From: Epiperipatus broadwayi
Taxonomy: Eukaryota; Onychophora; Udeonychophora; Euonychophora; Peripatidae
DNA length: 64,000 bases
Direction: 5' to 3'
Assembly: GCA_028023455.1 (NCBI GenBank)
Contig: JAQFVV010012394.1
Span: 18,802,353 to 18,866,352 of the forward strand
Shown here: piece after piece, positions 1 to 10,540 of the stretch
Numbering within the stretch: the stretch's first letter is position 1
How the letters are laid out: each line of letters opens with the position of its first letter
Notes under the pieces: model-generated
Told to the model about the DNA's origin: nothing
Database searches by the model: none
Seen by the model: the letters and a program-made list of their open reading frames with translations, nothing else
Program-made: the position numbers and the translations under genes

Positions 1-590
1 AATATGTCATTTTCTTTTAAAATTAATTCGAATTTTGTTTTTTTTCAGTGCTCATAATTAAAAAAATAATAAATTAATTCCTTTTAGTAATACGAAAGAT
101 CTGTTGGGTAATAACTAGAGCCAGGCCTGTTATGAACCAGTTGGAATTGAGTGCTGCCCATGGATCCCACATTTGCCAAATTTTATGTAATTGAAATTGT
201 GCTAAGAAAAAATAATTAAATATATATATATATTACTTATTTAATATTCGCAGTATAATCAAGGAAGTTACTGAAGATTATAATAAGCAAAAATATCTAT
301 ATTTTCATTTATCTATTTTTATATTGAGTTTTATTACAGTATTCTGAATACAGATTTATTTTATCAGTTATTTGTGTGGTGTACAGCAAGAGTCGAGCTA
401 ACTGCATCGCTACTTCTGTCAACTATTGTTTGTGTACAACATATATAGACTCACAATGTTAACTGCAAGTTGTCTTTTGTGCACTAATGCAGTCACAGAA
501 AATATAGGTGTGCTGTGCTACTTATTTTATTTATACATGTAAACCACAATTTGAAGGCTTCACAAGAATTATCCATTCAAGTTGCACACT
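1..590. other. AT-rich DNA, nothing recognised
   Basis: No exon, RNA gene or repeat was recognised here. The sequence is AT-rich with short A and T runs and a (TA)n stretch near 221-232. It may be intronic or intergenic; the window does not decide. Confidence 0.5.
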
Positions 591-1052
591 AATTGACTCC
601 CACTCTAGCTAAAACATCCACCATGTCACAATTTGAGGTTTATAGCCAAGCCAAGTAATTGACTCCTACTCTGGCTAAAACATCCACCATGTCACAATTT
701 GAGGTTTATAGCCAAGCCAAGTAATTGACTCCTACTCTGGCTAAAACATCCACCATGTCACAACTTGAGGTTTATAGCCAAGCCAAGTAATTGACTCCTA
801 CTCTGGCTAAAACATCCACCATGTCACAACTTGAGGTTTATAGCCAAGCCAAGTAATTGATTCCCACTCTGGCTAAAACATCCACCATGTCACAATTTGA
901 GGTTTATAGCCAAGCCAAGTAATTGACTCCCACTCTGGCTAAAACATCCACAATGTCACAATTTGAGGTTTATAGCCAAGCCAAGTAATTGATTCCTACT
1001 CTGGCTAAAACATCCACCATGTCTCAACTTGAGGTTTATAGCCAAGCCAAGT
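591..1052. repeat. 66-bp minisatellite, seven copies
   Basis: Seven near-identical 66-bp units start at 595, 661, 727, 793, 859, 925 and 991, at exact 66-bp spacing. Each contains ATCCACCATGTCACAA and ends in GCCAAGCCAAGT. The period is divisible by three, so I checked for coding. All three forward frames meet a stop inside each unit (for example after CAAGCCAAG, where TAA follows). The array is therefore not a coding repeat on the plus strand. Copies differ by only a few substitutions (T/C after GACTCC, TTTGAGG against CTTGAGG), so the array is young or homogenised. Confidence 0.95.
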
Positions 1053-3494
1053 GGACCGTGAAAATTTACCAGATTACAAGCAGACTTGAGATTTTCAAAT
1101 AGTCAGCCCATGGTCAAATCATTATTGACTGGTAAATGAGTATGTAGATATTAATAGTTAAAACATAAATATCGAGTTAATTTAAATTGATCAAATGAAA
1201 ACTAAAAAAAAATTACAATTGTGATAAGATACAGTTTTAACTATCAGTAGGCAGGGATCATTTGTCAGACAATGATGCTATCAAATTTTTTATCTTCATA
1301 TTATGCTTGGTTATAGTAAATAATCAGCAATGAAATAAATCAAATAGCTAATCGTCCAAGAGTTATAAGAAATTTAAGCGTTTGAAATGGTGGAAGGGAA
1401 CTGTGATCCAAAAACCTTGAATTTCAGAGTTTGCCATTGTATTAAACCACACAGAGAAAAAAAATAATTGAATGGTTTATTGCTCAGGACTTCATAAGAA
1501 GTTTGAGTATTAGGTGGTAGAGCTGAACTGCTGTGTATGGACTTTGAACTCCAGAATGCATTTAGCAATTAAAATACTAAATAATCATATAAATCCAAAC
1601 AAGTGAAATAATTGTGGGTTATACATATTATTTTGCAGCAGCTCAATATTCTCCAAAACTAGCCAAGTTTCAGCCTTATGGCAAGGAAAGTTTTCAGAGA
1701 ATATTCTAATTTACAGGGTGCTAATACGGACTTCTCATCTGACTGATTAGGATGAAGTCTCAGAAAAGCATTCCATACTCATTAGTGTTTGAAAAGTTTA
1801 ATCACATGATCATTCCTTTAGCTTCAAATTCTCTTTTTACATGGTAGATTGGTTTCCAAAAATTACATGTAAAAGAAATTCATGTAAAAAATACATTGTA
1901 TATATGGAAAATAAGGACATTGTTGGACCTAAGAAATCAACAAAAATAATTAAATCATATGAAAAATTTTGTTAGAATATTATATTTTTTGTGTGGTATT
2001 AAATTTTATTTCATACTCATTGAACATAAATAAAAAAATAAGTTATAGAAACAAATTTATTTTGGAAAAATAAAAAAACTTGAAGGTGATAAAACAACCA
2101 ATCACTCACTGGTTTCTCTACACAAACCATCAAAAGTTTTAAAGTTCAAAGCATACCATCACTTCTATGTTATATAACAAAAAATTGAAATAAAGATTAT
2201 AAATGTAATTTATTGGAAATTATTACTTTTATTTCTTTTTTTTTAATTTAACAAACACATTCGAAAAGAGAAATGGTAGCCCCCCCCCCCAAAAAAAAAA
2301 AACTATATTCATCAAAAGTACAGGCAACATCTTGTTTGTTCATAAAACAGAACAGTACTCAAGATTTTATTGCTGTCACTGTCTGACAATAACGCATAAG
2401 TTTGCACATGTTTTGAATACCATTGCTATTACTAAAACTTGCAATGTATAATTTACCATCTATTGATTTGAGGAAAAATTATTAAATTTAAACAAATTAA
2501 TCGATTAAATTTAAACAAAATTAAATGTTTTTAACATCAGTACCAACATGAAATTAAAAAAAAAAAAAAACAAATGTCAAAATGCAAGCAAAGTATCAAT
2601 ATCAAAAAGGTATTCAAAACAAAACGACAAAAATTTTCAAACAAATTTCTCCAATTACAGGAATATTGCCAAAAAAGGGATTTTTGTTTTTGAAATAATG
2701 AGAAGAGATGAAACTTTTTTAAAAACAATTATATGATGATAATAATAGACTTTTTTTTTTTTTTTTAGTTTTGTGATGTAAATTGTGATGAACTCTTCTT
2801 CCAAACAAATCTTTAAATAAACACTGAATTAAAAACATTTACAATCTTGTAAAAAGGAAAATAAATTATTTTATATTACTTACATTAAATTATCTAGAAT
2901 TTAAAACAATCTAAGAATTATTTTAAGAATGTAAGATTTTTTTAAGCCTTCCAGACAATAACGTTTATTTCTTGATTCCAATCATGAATATGTCATAGCA
3001 ACTCTAACCCCAAAGTACTGGGTTTTTTTTTACAACTCATGTTATTTTAAAACAATTCTTGTAAAAAGTGAATTTTTTTTAAACTCATGTTATTTTAAAA
3101 TCATGCAAAAAAAATTGTGTAAAAAGAGAATTAGGTGTACTTAGATTTAGAGAAGATGACTGTGGAATAGGATGAAGAAAAGCTCTTACAAGCAGATGAA
3201 TAACATGAGAATATCATATAATGTTAATGCGTATTTGTTATTCTTTTGAATATTATTTAATAATACCTTTGCTAATAATGGTACATGTAAAATTATTTTT
3301 GTAAAGAATATGATTTTTAGACAATCACTATGATACATCTATAAAAATGTTGATGTAAAGATAACCTTAGGCTGAATGCCTACAAAAATACGACAATTCC
3401 TTTACTAGTGAAAATTATATATTGCAATCATATTTTTATTTTATAGTCATTTCAACATTCAGCTGGCCAGTCCAACTTTCATTATATTATTCTA
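1053..3494. other. AT-rich DNA with homopolymer tracts
   Basis: No gene was recognised. Visible features are a C10-A12 tract near 2281-2302, several long T or A runs, and one copy (about 1470-1560) of a diverged dispersed repeat listed separately. Short open frames near 1374-1568 and 2537-2736 are low-complexity and have no family signature. Confidence 0.5.
1470..1560 (+). repeat. dispersed repeat, copy 1 of 3 (diverged)
   Basis: The segment beginning AATAATTGAATGGTTTATTG resembles segments near 31466-31560 and 39915-40000. Shared features are GAATGG(A)TTTATTGCT followed by (A/T)TTCATA(A/T)GAAGT. Identity is only moderate by eye and the ends cannot be fixed. It could be an old SINE or MITE family; there is no box A/B or terminal repeat to decide. 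Confidence 0.4.
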
Positions 3495-4042
3495 TGATGT
3501 CATTTTAAACCACTAAACATCATATGATCACCATCTTATATTAGCACATAATTGTTATTAAGGCAAAAACTCTACATACACTAGTGCCACCCTGTGCCAA
3601 CCAGAGTAATCAATGACTGCCAGAAGGCTTGTGCGTAAAATCCTTATCTAGTTCCTACTCATCCAATATCCCCAGACTAGTTTCTGGCTTGTGGCCTTCA
3701 TCAGTGAGAAGCCTTGGATCTGAGAGCACTGCACCTAAATCTTGAGCTTAGATTGAAAATATTGTGTTTCAATTTCATTCTCATAGTTTTGTAGTTAAGT
3801 AGAGATAAAAGGTGGCTGCTGGAAAGTTGCATTAGATCCTAAGATCTATGTGCAGTGCTCTCAGATCCAAGACTCATCACTGATGAAGCCACAAGCCAGA
3901 AACTAGTCTGGGGATATTGGATGACTAGACACTAGATAGGAATTTTATGCACAAGCCTCTGGCATCCATTTATTACTCTGGTTGGCACAGGGTGGCACTA
4001 CTGTATGTAGAGAGTTTTGCCTCGTTTGATGTCATTTTAAAC
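3495..4042 (+). mobile_element. palindromic retroposed element, family F1, long copy
   Basis: The element at 3511-4026 is flanked by a perfect 16-bp direct repeat TGATGTCATTTTAAAC (3495-3510 and 4027-4042). It starts with an unpaired leader of about 50 nt (CACTAAACATCATATGATCA...). A long inverted repeat follows: GGCAAAAACTC...ACACTAGTGCCACCCTGTGCC at the left pairs with GGCACAGGGTGGCACTA...GAGAGTTTTGCC at the right, and further arms meet near 3760-3790. It resembles the copies at 20309-20543 (reverse), 41584-42138 and 62542-62744 and encodes no protein. A 16-bp target duplication is much longer than cut-and-paste transposases make, so retroposition is inferred. Confidence 0.85.
3880..3906 (+). 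other. hammerhead-like core inside element F1
   Basis: The F1 right arm carries CTGATGA at 3880-3886, a short GCC...GCC segment, then GAAAC at 3899-3903 followed by TAGTC. The better-preserved copy at 41993-42020 has CTGATGA, GGC-CATAA-GCC and GAAA in hammerhead order. Two weaknesses remain: the base pair just after CTGATGA would be A-A, and stems I and III are not obvious. This is a resemblance only. Confidence 0.3.
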
Positions 4043-4494
4043 AATTACATTATAATGTTAGTAAGCTGCCGTAAATCAATCACTATCAGCAAAGAATATT
4101 TGGGACTCAGAGTACTGTACTTGTAAAAGCAGCCATTTGTCATTGTTTATTATCATCATAAATAATTATCACGTTCAAGACCAATAATGTATTATGAATA
4201 AAGCATTGAAACAATTATACACAGCTGAAATGAAATAGATCATACAGAAATTAAATGATAAATAATTATGAACTTTTCTAAGTACCTTGTTCACTATGAT
4301 TTACTAAAACAAGTTCTAAAGATTCTTACCAAATATATTTAGCATGATAAAATTAATAGAATCTTAATATCTTCAAGACAGAAATTATTGCTTTTATGGA
4401 AATTGAAATATGGTAACAAAGATAAAGTTGTTAAGGTTTTAAATACAATCACCATTTTCAACAATTACCTACTACAGATAAAGGTGTATAAGTT

Positions 4495-4752
4495 TAATCC
4501 AGCTTCTATTATCCCTAATTTATCCCTATTATTCTAATAAATTTCTCATTCATTCATTTCATCATGATGTATTTCTAAATCTTTTACATCTTCTTAGTAT
4601 CCAGTTTAAGATTTTAACTACCCATCTATTATCATCCATTCTACTAACATATCCAGCCCAACTCTTATTTCAGCCTTTTAATTTTTTCAATGATGCCTGT
4701 TTGTTAGACTCTTGTTTATGTATTTCATTTTTGATTCCTTCTTATTACTCCC
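4495..4752 (-). pseudogene. LINE ORF2 C-terminal fragment, decayed (family C)
   Basis: Reading the minus strand in patched frames gives the characteristic tail of a LINE endonuclease-reverse transcriptase. It shows IIEKIKRLK, then a segment reading SWAGYVSRMDDNRW-VKILNW, followed by a basic stretch RRCKRF. This matches the widespread R-W-A-GHV-RM-D-RW arrangement after the reverse transcriptase domain. Several stops and at least one frame change break it, so it is a dead fragment of about 85 codons. The fragment at 32590-32870 on the plus strand shares IERIKRLKRSW and probably belongs to the same family. A 30-bp retroposed stub is inserted just beyond it at 4765. Confidence 0.7.
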
Positions 4753-4806
4753 AATATATATTTGTCACGTGATGGAGAGAGTTTTGCCTATTTTAATATA
4801 TATTTG
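4753..4806 (+). mobile_element. 30-bp 5'-truncated stub of element F1 with 12-bp target duplication
   Basis: The direct repeat AATATATATTTG occurs at 4753-4764 and 4795-4806. Between them lie only 30 bp ending GGAGAGAGTTTTGCCTATTTT, which is the 3' end of element F1. The rest of F1 is missing apart from a few bases TCACGTGAT. Loss of nearly everything except one end, with an intact target duplication, is the pattern left by target-primed reverse transcription. Confidence 0.75.
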
Positions 4807-5500
4807 ACCATATTTTATATTTTGAAATCTTTATATTGACTTCTAGTAAGCATTAACTTCTCAGATTTATATAGTAAGAATTAAAAAACACATATAATAA
4901 AATCCTTTCTCTTCAAAAATATGAGCATATTTCTTTTTGACATTAAGTTATAACTATCAAAAGCACTCTATCCAAATGTGATACTATAACTAATCTATAC
5001 ATTATGTTTCCATATGTATTAATAATCTGACCAATGTATTGCAGTTTACAAATATGTACGAACAAAATATGTCTGCTTAAAATTATTAAATCATTATGTA
5101 GTGATAGATATTAATTATATAAATTAATTAGCATATGTGATTGCTGTTGTAATATGGAATGTTTAAATAAATAGAAGAGAAATAGTAATAAAATTTTGTT
5201 GTACTTTTTTTCTGTTAATTACAAATTATGAACTGTGGTAAATGATGTCTATGTTTTGTATGTAGATGATTTTAAAAAAAAGGTTTAAATCAACAAAATT
5301 TATAGATGATTTTGAGTGTTAGATCTTAAATAGGTGAATGATTGTAAATTTCTAGGTAGAAAACAGTCTTATAATAATGAATACATTGTTCAAAGATCAT
5401 ATGAGGAGGGAATAAGCAAGGAAAACTTAAAGATGATAATATTTTAAATTAAATTAAATTTAAAATTAATTTAGAAACAGTATTAAGAGCTGTTATAAAT

Positions 5501-5642
5501 ATAGATCAACATGTCAAGCATTGTTAGCCGAGAGGTCAGCGCAGCTGCCTTGCAAGCAAGCAGTTGGTTGCAGACGGTTGTTGTGGGTTTGCCTCCCAGC
5601 AGATGCTATGACATATAGAAAAATATATACATAGATCAACAT
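5501..5642 (+). mobile_element. tRNA-derived SINE, copy 1, with 12-bp target duplication
   Basis: The body at 5513-5630 shows a Pol III box A-like TTAGCCGAGAGGTC. A box B-like GGGTTTGCCTCCC follows (GGGTTCGCGTCCCGG in the copy at 11603), and the unit ends in GATGCTATGACATA plus an A/T-rich tail. It is bounded by perfect repeats ATAGATCAACAT (5501-5512 and 5631-5642), which fix both ends. The head resembles a tRNA of the Leu/Ser type, because of TTGCAAGCAAGCAGTTGG between the boxes, but it does not fold cleanly by eye. Four further copies lie in the window (7487, 8135, 11603, 48192). Confidence 0.9.
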
Positions 5643-6470
5643 TTAACGATATTAACTTTTAAAATTATGTTTTAAATAAATAAAAAGAATTTAGACAACT
5701 ATGAAATAGATAATTGATAAAGTATAAGAGAGGTATTTAGAGAAATATTTTCAACTTATTAATAAATGATAATGAAGTAAATGCATTAAAAGATAGGAAA
5801 ATAATGGAAAATTTAAAAGCAACAGTAAAAGCAGTAGGTTACAAAAAATTATAAAAGCTTTAGTTAATAATGGGGTGATGAGGTGATGAAATAAATAGTA
5901 GAAAGATGGAGAATTACAATGAAAATGTAGTATATTTGATTTATTATATACTTGAATAAAATAATTTTAAGTAGAGTAGTAGGAATGAATTGATAAAAAT
6001 AGATCTAAAGAAAGCTGATGTAATGAAAAAGTGGAAAAAATATGTGATTTTATGAACAGAAATAATAAATCTTTATTAATATAAATTGAAATGAAAGATA
6101 ATGATGAAGTAAGTTGTAGAAATGATGATATAAGAAGAAATAAAATAGAGAATGATGTAATTCCAATGATTTCATTACAGATTCAGAGAAAGATGTTTCT
6201 AAAGTAATGTATAACTCAAGAAAGTTTAGATTTTTTTTTCAATGGGTATGATTCCACTATAGACAAACATAACTTTAAGAAATATGAGCATTTTTGAATA
6301 ATTATTTAATTTCATGTAAAATCAAAACTAGTAGCCCTTAAAAAATGTTGAGGAATTAAAGATACAATTGAAGTGTTGTGAACTATTTGGAGAATAATGT
6401 ATAGTGAGATGAAAGTTAACATTTATTTTATTATCTTGAAAGATCATAGAGACTTTATAACCTCTATGCT
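5643..6470. other. AT-rich DNA, nothing recognised
   Basis: A/G-rich on the plus strand, with repeated GAAATA and GATGA words and no open frame or motif that I can assign. It could be the badly decayed 5' part of the LINE that becomes readable from about 7570, but no motif supports this. Confidence 0.4.
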
Positions 6471-7085
6471 AAAAGACAAAAGGTCTACATTATCTACTCT
6501 CATTTGACAACATGCAATGCGGATCCATCCCAGCGATGCATTCATCAACATTCATATTATTTTCGCTATGGTTCACTCATTTCTGGCTCACCTTTAATCA
6601 TGCTCTAGATTGTCTGTTTGATTTATATATTGATAAAATTAAAAAAATTCAGAAGAAGGACCAGAATTCCCCAACCTCTACATTTTGAAGTCACATGGAA
6701 GCTAATTATTAAGCCCCCTAGGGATAGTGCCTAGCATAGCTAGATAGAAATCCATTCTGGAAACAATGACTGACTGGCTAGTGTGCATTCCTTTGGGATT
6801 GATTATGTTTTGCCTCTCTTCTCTAGCCTATCCCTTAGGCTCTGGTCATTATAACCTTGGAATTCATGCTGAAGGATCTGATTTACCTATATAATTCTGT
6901 GGTGTTTTTTTTTCATGATCAGAACTTTGGTGTTACCTTTATACATTTTGAGTCATGCAAGTTTAGTCATCAATCTCCAAGATATCAAATTCTGGGCCCT
7001 TTCCTTGGCTTCTATGAACCTTTAGTCCTTTCAGATTGTGCAGTGCAGGATGTTTCATCATTGAATTTTTCCTTTTCTTAAATAC
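6471..7085. other. unclassified block of higher G+C
   Basis: This stretch of about 600 bp is visibly richer in G+C than its surroundings, so it probably has its own origin. A 74-codon plus-strand frame at 6857-7081 has no recognisable domain, and both strands are broken by stops elsewhere. No terminal repeats or target duplications were found. It may be an inserted element or an old exon-derived fragment. Confidence 0.35.
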
Positions 7086-7472
7086 CATTTAATGTATTCC
7101 ATCAATAATTTGATCATATGCTTTGTATCCAAATTTCAGATAAAATTTTTCTCTGTTTTTATAAATAAAAAAGAAGGATCCATTTGATAGAGTGAAGTAG
7201 GTTATTTTTCTCAAAGAAGAGAGACATATCTTAGGACATTAAATGATACTTGTAATATTAAGTGATATTTTTACATAGATAGAGTATAATATTCATCTAG
7301 AAGAGTTTGATATAGAAAGAGATTTAAGATAGAGAAGTTGTCCATCTCTTTTTTATATATTTTGCTGATTGATGGAATTATCATTTAGGTAAGAGTTTGT
7401 TGTATCAGTTTTGTTAAAACTATACCATTGCTTACAGATAATGAGTATGAACTTTACAAATAATTTTGCAGA

Positions 7473-7536
7473 AATAAAGATTTTGCCCGGCCGATGCTAT
7501 GACACATGAAAAAAAAAATAATAATAAAGATTTTGC
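7473..7536 (+). mobile_element. 36-bp 5'-truncated SINE with perfect 14-bp target duplication
   Basis: The sequence AATAAAGATTTTGC occurs at 7473-7486 and 7523-7536. The 36 bp between them are CCGGCCGATGCTATGACACA plus an A-rich tail, exactly the 3' end of the tRNA-derived SINE seen at 5513 and 11603. The perfect duplication makes the insertion unambiguous despite its tiny size and shows that this SINE family is mobilised by target-primed reverse transcription. Confidence 0.9.
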
Positions 7537-8123
7537 TGCATATTTGGGATTAAAAAATAGTACAATTAAAAGTCACAATTGTGTAAGAAGAAAAGATTAA
7601 GAATAAATATTGGACAAGAAGTTTCAGAATAGATTAGTGAAAATTCCATGTCTCACTCATATTACAATCCTAAAAATCGAAATTAGCAATTTTATTGTTT
7701 GTTCGTTGTCAAAATTTAGCGAGAATGTTTCTTGCAGATATAATTGGAATAAGACTTATTTTAAATGTAACTATAATTTTAATCTTTTATCTAAGAAACT
7801 ACACATATACATTGCTTGTGTAACATGATTTTTTTTTGTATTCTAATTTCTTTCTTAAGATGAGTGTTATGGATACAAATAAACCTATTCTTGGATTCTT
7901 TAAAAAGAAGAATCATGATTGCTTCTTTGACGTTGGCGCTAACTATTATTAATGACTTGATTACAGAAAATGTTTCATTTTCTGCTTGGTAAAATAATAA
8001 ATCACATGTAGGGTTCTATAATCAATATAGAGTGTTAAAAGGCAGAATTTAAACGGTCTTAAAACGACTGAAAAATTAAAATTGTAAAAGAGATAACACT
8101 TTTCTAATCATAGTTACTTTATA

Positions 8124-8241
8124 TATATATTTTTCAAGTGTCATAGCATTGGCCGGGACGCGAACCCGCAACCGGGGCAACTGCTTGTAAGGCAGTCGCG
8201 CTGACCTCTCGACCACCAATGCAAGACTACTATATATTTTT
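8124..8241 (-). mobile_element. tRNA-derived SINE, copy 3, inserted in LINE A
   Basis: On the minus strand the body (8135-8230) reads TGCATTGGTGGTCGAGAGGT, a box A region, then GCGGGTTCGCGTCCCGGCC, a good box B, then GATAGC-like ends as AATGCTATGACAC. The flanking direct repeat TATATATTTTT is present at 8124-8134 and 8231-8241. It is the copy with the cleanest tRNA-like promoter boxes and splits the LINE coding remnant between its linker and reverse transcriptase parts. Confidence 0.9.
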
Positions 8242-8563
8242 TAATGCATTGAAAATAATATATGGAATTGAAAAAATGATATTCTATTACATCTATCAAT
8301 GGTACTCTTTTATATAGTGACAATAATATTTCAAATAAGAGGAATAATTACTTAGATCAGCTTTTTGATAAAGATACAAGAAATGATTTTTAATGAAAAT
8401 GTTTATTCTATCTATTCATTTAAATTTGGACAATGGTATTCAGATTAGTGAAGTTAAAATAGCTCTTTGTAATTTTAAAAATTCGAAGGACTGTGAACCT
8501 TTATAAGATAAAAAGTTTTAAAATATTACAATAATATGTTAGCTTCAAAAATATTTGAATTTC

Positions 8564-8906
8564 TTTTAGGAATATATATTACACCATAATATTATCATTA
8601 TACAATGTCAAATTAAACCACCACTTTTTTCTTTTAAAATATATATGGTCTCCAATATTATAAATAAATATATAAACTTCTTATTTCTTTCCCAAAACTT
8701 TATTTCCATATATTAACTTATGAACACATACTGTATATAAATCTACATATTATATACCCTCCAACGTAAAAACAGTTGAACCATTTGAAGGTGTATAATA
8801 TGTGGATTTATATATATATGTTCATAAGTTAATATATGGAAATAAAGTTTTTAGAAAGAAATAAGAAGTTTATGTATTTATTTATAATATTGTTTTAGGA
8901 CTATAT
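8564..8906 (+). mobile_element. palindromic retroposed element, family F3, inserted in LINE A
   Basis: The arms AATATTATAAATAAATATAT-AACTTCTTATTTCTTT (from 8655) and AAAGAAATAAGAAGTT-ATGTATTTATTTATAATATT (to 8892) form a hairpin of about 240 bp with a short apex near 8760-8790. Upstream lies an unpaired leader (8578-8654). The flanks TTTTAGGAATATAT (8564-8577) and TTTTAGGACTATAT (8893-8906) match at 13 of 14 positions and look like a target duplication. When the element is removed the LINE reading continues. The element encodes nothing. Confidence 0.75.
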
Positions 8907-9289
8907 GAACTCAAAGTTGTGTGGCCCAATTATAAGAATGCTTCTATGCTTCCAATTTTTATAATTAAAGTGAATAGACAATATTAAAGTAATCATCATA
9001 TAATAATGCAATTAATCATTGTAGCAAAAATATTTTCAAGGATTTTATTGAATAGATTGCTTCCAATCATATATTAGCAGAATCCTAGGCACTCAATGTA
9101 GGAAAATCAAAATACATTTTAGACATGTTTTTTGTTGGTGATAGATATATAAAAAGTGCTTGGAAAGGATTAAAACTGTGATGTTTGTTATCTCTATTTT
9201 ATGTTTTATGACAATGGTCTTTGAAATTGTTATAGTTAATTTCATGAAGCAGGGCTCAAGATATGATACAGATTTGATGATGGAATTTT

Positions 9290-9443
9290 TAATTTGAGTT
9301 AATTATAAATTTATTTAAATGCACATTGATTATGTAAGTAATATTTATTAAGGCTGTAAACCTGTAGAGGTCCCTACCTTCGCATTTTCACATGCATATT
9401 CTTGAGCTTTACAGCTTTAGTAAATATTAATTTGAATTAATTA
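9290..9443 (+). mobile_element. palindromic retroposed element, family F4, copy 1, inserted in LINE A
   Basis: The leader AATTTATTTAAATGCACATTG-ATTATGTAAG is followed by TAATATTTATTAAGGCTGTAA, whose inverted partner TTTACAGCTTTAGTAAATATTA closes the element. The flanks TAATTTGAGTTAATTA (9290-9305) and TAATTTGAATTAATTA (9428-9443) differ at one of 16 positions. The copy at 18986-19157 is in reverse orientation and carries the same leader, so the leader belongs to the element. Confidence 0.75.
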
Positions 9444-10359
9444 AAAATGAAAATGAGAGTTTAATCTTTTTGTTTTGAATGTATACAGTGCTGATGATTG
9501 TATTATCTTTGCCAATAATAAAGGTGATCTATAGAAAATATGTGTAATATTTTGAATGTAATATATAAGTATTTTGATTCAGTAATTAATATTCAAAACT
9601 CATGTCCTTTATCAGCCAGTAATAGATGAAAAATCCTCAGCAACTTTTAGATCAGGTGATTAGCAACATAAGAATGAAAATAATTTGAATATCCTAATAG
9701 TTTCTAAATAGAAAGATGGACTTAAATATTGATGTCAGTACAGATTTCAGTGTATTGTTATTGCTTTTGATAAATTACAAGACAGAGTGATTCATCACAG
9801 TGAAATATAATTGTTTTTTCACCTATTTTCTTCTATGGAATTATGTTTTGCACTCTATCAACATAGCATAAAAGAATTAGAAATATTTGATTTAATGATA
9901 TCTATAAAATTCTAAAAATATAATCGCAAGATCACATGACCAATTAATATGTATTTCAATTCATTAGATGTAATACTATTAAATCCACTATTATAAAATC
10001 ACATCTTCATTGGAGTGGTTACTTGAAATGAACAATACATGATTTTTATACTATACATGATTTTCATAGAAGGGAGACAACCACTATTTTGTAATAAAGA
10101 AATATTGCTTGTTTTCATGGAGAAGATATAGCTGAAAATTGAATACAGTGAAGGGCTATTCAAGAAGATAGTGAACGTTTTTAAAAATAAAAGTTTGTCG
10201 CAGAAAAAGTTAAAAGACAGCATTTCAAAATATTAACAGGTAAATGAATCAACATATTCTGTATGTAACAGATTTGTTTGTATGGTCAACACAAAAGGTT
10301 TTCTTAGTGGGAGGGGGGTTGGAATTGGAATAGCCATATTCAGTTGTAAATACTGCTCT

Positions 10360-10540
10360 TGGTGAATGTTTGTAATCATTTGGAAAATTGGTTAACTGAT
10401 AATAACAGTAGCGATGAAAAAGTTCGAATGAGGATTGCAGTGATATTAGATCTAAGGAAGAGACTCTTTAAATGTTTCAATCGGAGTGTGACTTCATTTG
10501 GAAGCATAAAATTGGACAATTAAGAAAAGTAAGAGAAAAA
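10360..10540 (+). pseudogene. LINE fragment, post-reverse-transcriptase segment
   Basis: One frame reads NHLENWLTDNNSSDEKVRMR followed by IAV, which fits the YLGS-x-IT-D-G/N-S-E-I-R-RI-A block found in many LINE ORF2 proteins between the reverse transcriptase and the C-terminal zinc-finger or RW-GH segment. In LINE A this block should lie before 9990. Its position after the C-terminus at 10250 means it is a separate fragment or a rearrangement. Only about 50 codons are readable. Confidence 0.5.

Larger units (their letters stand above)
7570..10250 (+). pseudogene. decayed LINE reverse transcriptase (family A) with nested insertions
   Basis: Patched plus-strand frames follow the usual order of a LINE ORF2 after the endonuclease. 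A linker comes first (LGFFKKKNHDCFFD near 7890 and INDLITEN near 7945), then EVKIALCNFKNSK near 8450. The reverse transcriptase motif AKIFSRILLNRLLP lies at 9021-9071. The catalytic YADD motif survives as YSADDCIIF at 9481-9515. Downstream come FDKLQDRVIHHSEI near 9766, a SHLHWSGYL segment near 9995 and an EDIAENRIQ tail near 10125. These correspond to conserved blocks of CR1/Jockey-like LINEs. Stops and frameshifts are frequent, so it is long dead. A SINE (8135) and palindromic elements (8578, 9306) interrupt it, each with a target duplication copied from LINE sequence. The 5' endonuclease part is not recognisable. Confidence 0.75.

Noticed and set aside
595-1052. CRISPR array
   Set aside because: Units are contiguous 66-bp repeats without unique spacers, in eukaryotic DNA.
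2537-2736. Overlapping open frames on both strands
   Set aside because: Low-complexity Lys/Asn or Phe/Cys composition from A and T runs, with no family motif.
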